NCBI GenBank assembly: GCA_000153745.1
Contig: DS022282.1
Span: 354,027 to 418,026 of the forward strand
Direction of reading: 5' to 3'
DNA length: 64,000 nt
Origin: Rhodobacterales bacterium HTCC2255
GTDB taxonomy: Bacteria; Pseudomonadota; Alphaproteobacteria; Rhodobacterales; Rhodobacteraceae
The first letter of the stretch is position 1, and every line of letters begins with the position of its first letter. A program made the position numbers and the translations under genes. Under the pieces are notes generated by a model. It was not told where the DNA came from. It was given only the letters and a program-made list of their open reading frames with translations, and ran no database searches. Below are positions 62,492 to 64,000 of this stretch, piece by piece.

Positions 62492-63172
62492 ATGATTGTA
62501 AGAAAACCAAAATTTTTATCAGTTAAGAGTGTACCAAAGCTTTTTTGGAGTTCCCCAAAGGCGCTTACAATATCCCCTCCTCCAATCTCTGTATTATTCT
62601 TAGTTATTGGCTTGGTACTTTTTGGATTAGGTGAAGCACTATTGGTTGCTTCAGGCGCTGGCGTCAGCCCTTGGACTGTACTTGCTCAAGGGCTTACTCA
62701 AGTCACTAGTTGGAGTATTGGATATTCCACATTCATTATAAGTTTAATTGTACTTTTTTGTTGGATACCTCTTAAACAGGTTCCTGGCATTGGCACCATT
62801 CTAAATGCAATAATAATTGCATTAGTATTTGAGTATATATTACCTATTCTTCCAACTTTTGAAAATCCTTTGTTAAAAATTGCAGAAGCAATACTTGGCG
62901 TTTTAGTTACAGGCTTTGGTGGCGCATTATATCTTATAGCTAATTTAGGTCCTGGGCCCAGAGATGGATTAATGACCGGATTGCAAAAATTAACAAACTT
63001 TCCAATCGCATGGGTTAGAAGTGGAATTGAAATAACAGTTATTTTTATTGGATGGAACCTTGGTGGTATTGTAGGGATTGGAACCATAATATTTGCTTTT
63101 GGAATTGGTCCAGCAGTTGCCTTAAGCATGCACATGTTAGAAAAAATTGCTAATAAAACAACAGAAAGTTAA
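62492..63172 (+). CDS. YczE/YyaS/YitT-family membrane protein
   Basis: A 226-residue integral membrane protein with five to six helices. The YczE-type motifs are evident: LGEALLVASGAGVSPWTVLAQGL near 47-69 and LIANLGPGPRDGLMTGLQK near 147-165. Family members in Bacillus affect lipopeptide and surface functions; the molecular role is unknown. A GC-rich N-terminal arm of about 30 residues precedes the first helix. It converges on the MFS gene with 27 bp between stops. Confidence 0.82.
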   Translation: MIVRKPKFLSVKSVPKLFWSSPKALTISPPPISVLFLVIGLVLFGLGEALLVASGAGVSPWTVLAQGLTQVTSWSIGYSTFIISLIVLFCWIPLKQVPGIGTILNAIIIALVFEYILPILPTFENPLLKIAEAILGVLVTGFGGALYLIANLGPGPRDGLMTGLQKLTNFPIAWVRSGIEITVIFIGWNLGGIVGIGTIIFAFGIGPAVALSMHMLEKIANKTTES

Positions 63173-63199
63173 TCATACAAATTTATTGAAAATTCTCAT

Positions 63200-64000
63200 T
63201 TAATTTGTAGATATTTTACGTGAAAAAATAACTATCAATACTACAAGCGGTATAAGGATGCTAAATCCAATGGATAATGAAGTTATTTCAGCAAAATAAC
63301 CAATAATAACTGGTCCAAGCAATATTCCGGCGTAACCAGTTGTCGTTACAGAAGCAATTGCAATGGCGGGTGGCATAACTGTTTGTCTTCCGGCAGCACT
63401 AAAAAATATTGGAACAAGATTTGCCACACCCAATCCAATAAACATAAATCCACTCAGTGCTATTATAGTTATATTCGATAAAACGATTATTAATATTCCT
63501 AAAATTGTAATAACCACACCAAATATAAGAACCTTAAATTCTCCTATTGCCTTAACAATTTCGTCTCCTAAAAGGCGAGCAACAACCATAGCAATAGAAA
63601 AAAGAATATAACCAATACCTGCACTTTTCGGTGCAGTGAGTTCACGATCAATAATCAATAAAGCACCCCAATCAACAACAGCCCCTTCTACTAAAAAAAT
63701 AATTGCTGCAAATATGGCCAATAATATAACCACTCCTTTTGGGAGCATAAATTTAGTTTTCTTAACTGTACTCACATTTAGGAGGCGCTTCACTGTTAAA
63801 GTCATTGTAATAAAAGTTATACTTGCAGCAATAACTGATGAAGACAAAAGAGAAGTTTCAAAAAATAAAAATACAGTCATTAATCCAGCACCAGCCAACC
63901 CACCAATACTAAATTGTGCATGAAAATTTGACATAAGAGATCGTTTTTCTATTTTTTCGACTTCAACTGCATGAACATTCATTGCTACATCCAAAGTACC
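63200..64000 (-). CDS. MFS transporter, C-terminal part (5' end outside window)
   Basis: The frame is open through the right edge (the last codons read G-T-L-D-V-A-M-N), so the gene starts beyond 64000. The visible 267 residues begin in the middle of the N-terminal half, with the family stretch LDVAMNVHAVEVE and SNFHAQFSIGGLAGAG, and contain about eight helices, including VEGAVVDWGALLI and ARLLGDEIVKAIG. This is the pattern of a common bacterial MFS group near sugar and drug carriers; substrate unknown. Confidence 0.85.
   Translation of the reverse strand, partial: GTLDVAMNVHAVEVEKIEKRSLMSNFHAQFSIGGLAGAGLMTVFLFFETSLLSSSVIAASITFITMTLTVKRLLNVSTVKKTKFMLPKGVVILLAIFAAIIFLVEGAVVDWGALLIIDRELTAPKSAGIGYILFSIAMVVARLLGDEIVKAIGEFKVLIFGVVITILGILIIVLSNITIIALSGFMFIGLGVANLVPIFFSAAGRQTVMPPAIAIASVTTTGYAGILLGPVIIGYFAEITSLSIGFSILIPLVVLIVIFSRKISTN

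Noticed and set aside
1-64000. CRISPR arrays, insertion sequences, prophage genes or a replication origin
   Set aside because: No spaced direct repeats, transposase or phage structural genes, and no dnaA-box cluster were seen on reading the whole window.

Overview
The window is a compact, AT-rich bacterial chromosome segment with about 65 protein genes, one tRNA and very short intergenic gaps. Several features point to a free-living marine alphaproteobacterium: an E1-beta subunit of pyruvate dehydrogenase that carries its own lipoyl domain, the fabD-fabG-acpP-fabF-mltG order, taurine aminotransferase, TRAP transport, an MttB-superfamily methyltransferase and many TAATG/ATGA gene overlaps. A SAR116-like or other low-GC marine lineage is my inference; no rRNA is present to settle it. 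I see no prophage, insertion sequence or CRISPR array.

Layout. 1-6.9 kb: central carbon genes (gapA end, pgk, class I aldolase, an FtsB-like gene, pdhA-pdhB-pdhC), followed by cysE on the other strand. 7.9-10.4 kb: a small, very AT-rich island of three glycosyltransferases (GT25, GT11, GT10), two of them fucosyltransferase-like. 10.5-15.5 kb: the fatty-acid operon fabD-fabG-rluE-acpP-fabF-mltG on the minus strand. 15.8-17.1 kb: rpsF-rpsR-rplI. 17.1-21.7 kb: a DUF2237 protein, taurine-pyruvate aminotransferase, tRNA-Leu, a DedA protein, DsbB, an HNH nuclease and an esterase. 21.8-27.0 kb: cobalamin genes (cobK, cbiD, cobA, cobB) plus an MFS protein. 27.0-30.8 kb: cysS-cimA-NDUFAF6-like. 31-37.7 kb: a TPM protein, a pyrrolysine-free MttB homologue with a HupE-type metal permease, MarC and a DEAD-box helicase.

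37.8-49.9 kb is accessory catabolism. A proline-racemase-family protein diverges from an ornithine-cyclodeaminase-family reductase, a pair that fits hydroxyproline use. An exporter-type carrier sits with an M20 amidohydrolase. A LysR regulator diverges from an operon of an AA_synth (DUF1185) protein, an alpha/beta hydrolase, a two-domain flavin reductase, a luciferase-like monooxygenase and an aldehyde dehydrogenase.

49.9-61.5 kb is the most interesting part. It is a GntR-controlled TRAP uptake and catabolic cluster: TPP enzyme, CoA-acylating aldehyde dehydrogenase, free TIM-barrel isomerase/dehydratase, short citrate-synthase-fold lyase, a TIM-barrel/HPPD fusion whose barrel has lost its metal ligands, TRAP M, Q and P, a Gfo/Idh dehydrogenase and the regulator. 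A repeated TATGATAT element lies in front of each likely transcript. The substrate is unknown. The window ends with a lipid A acyltransferase-like gene, a YczE-type membrane protein and a truncated MFS gene.
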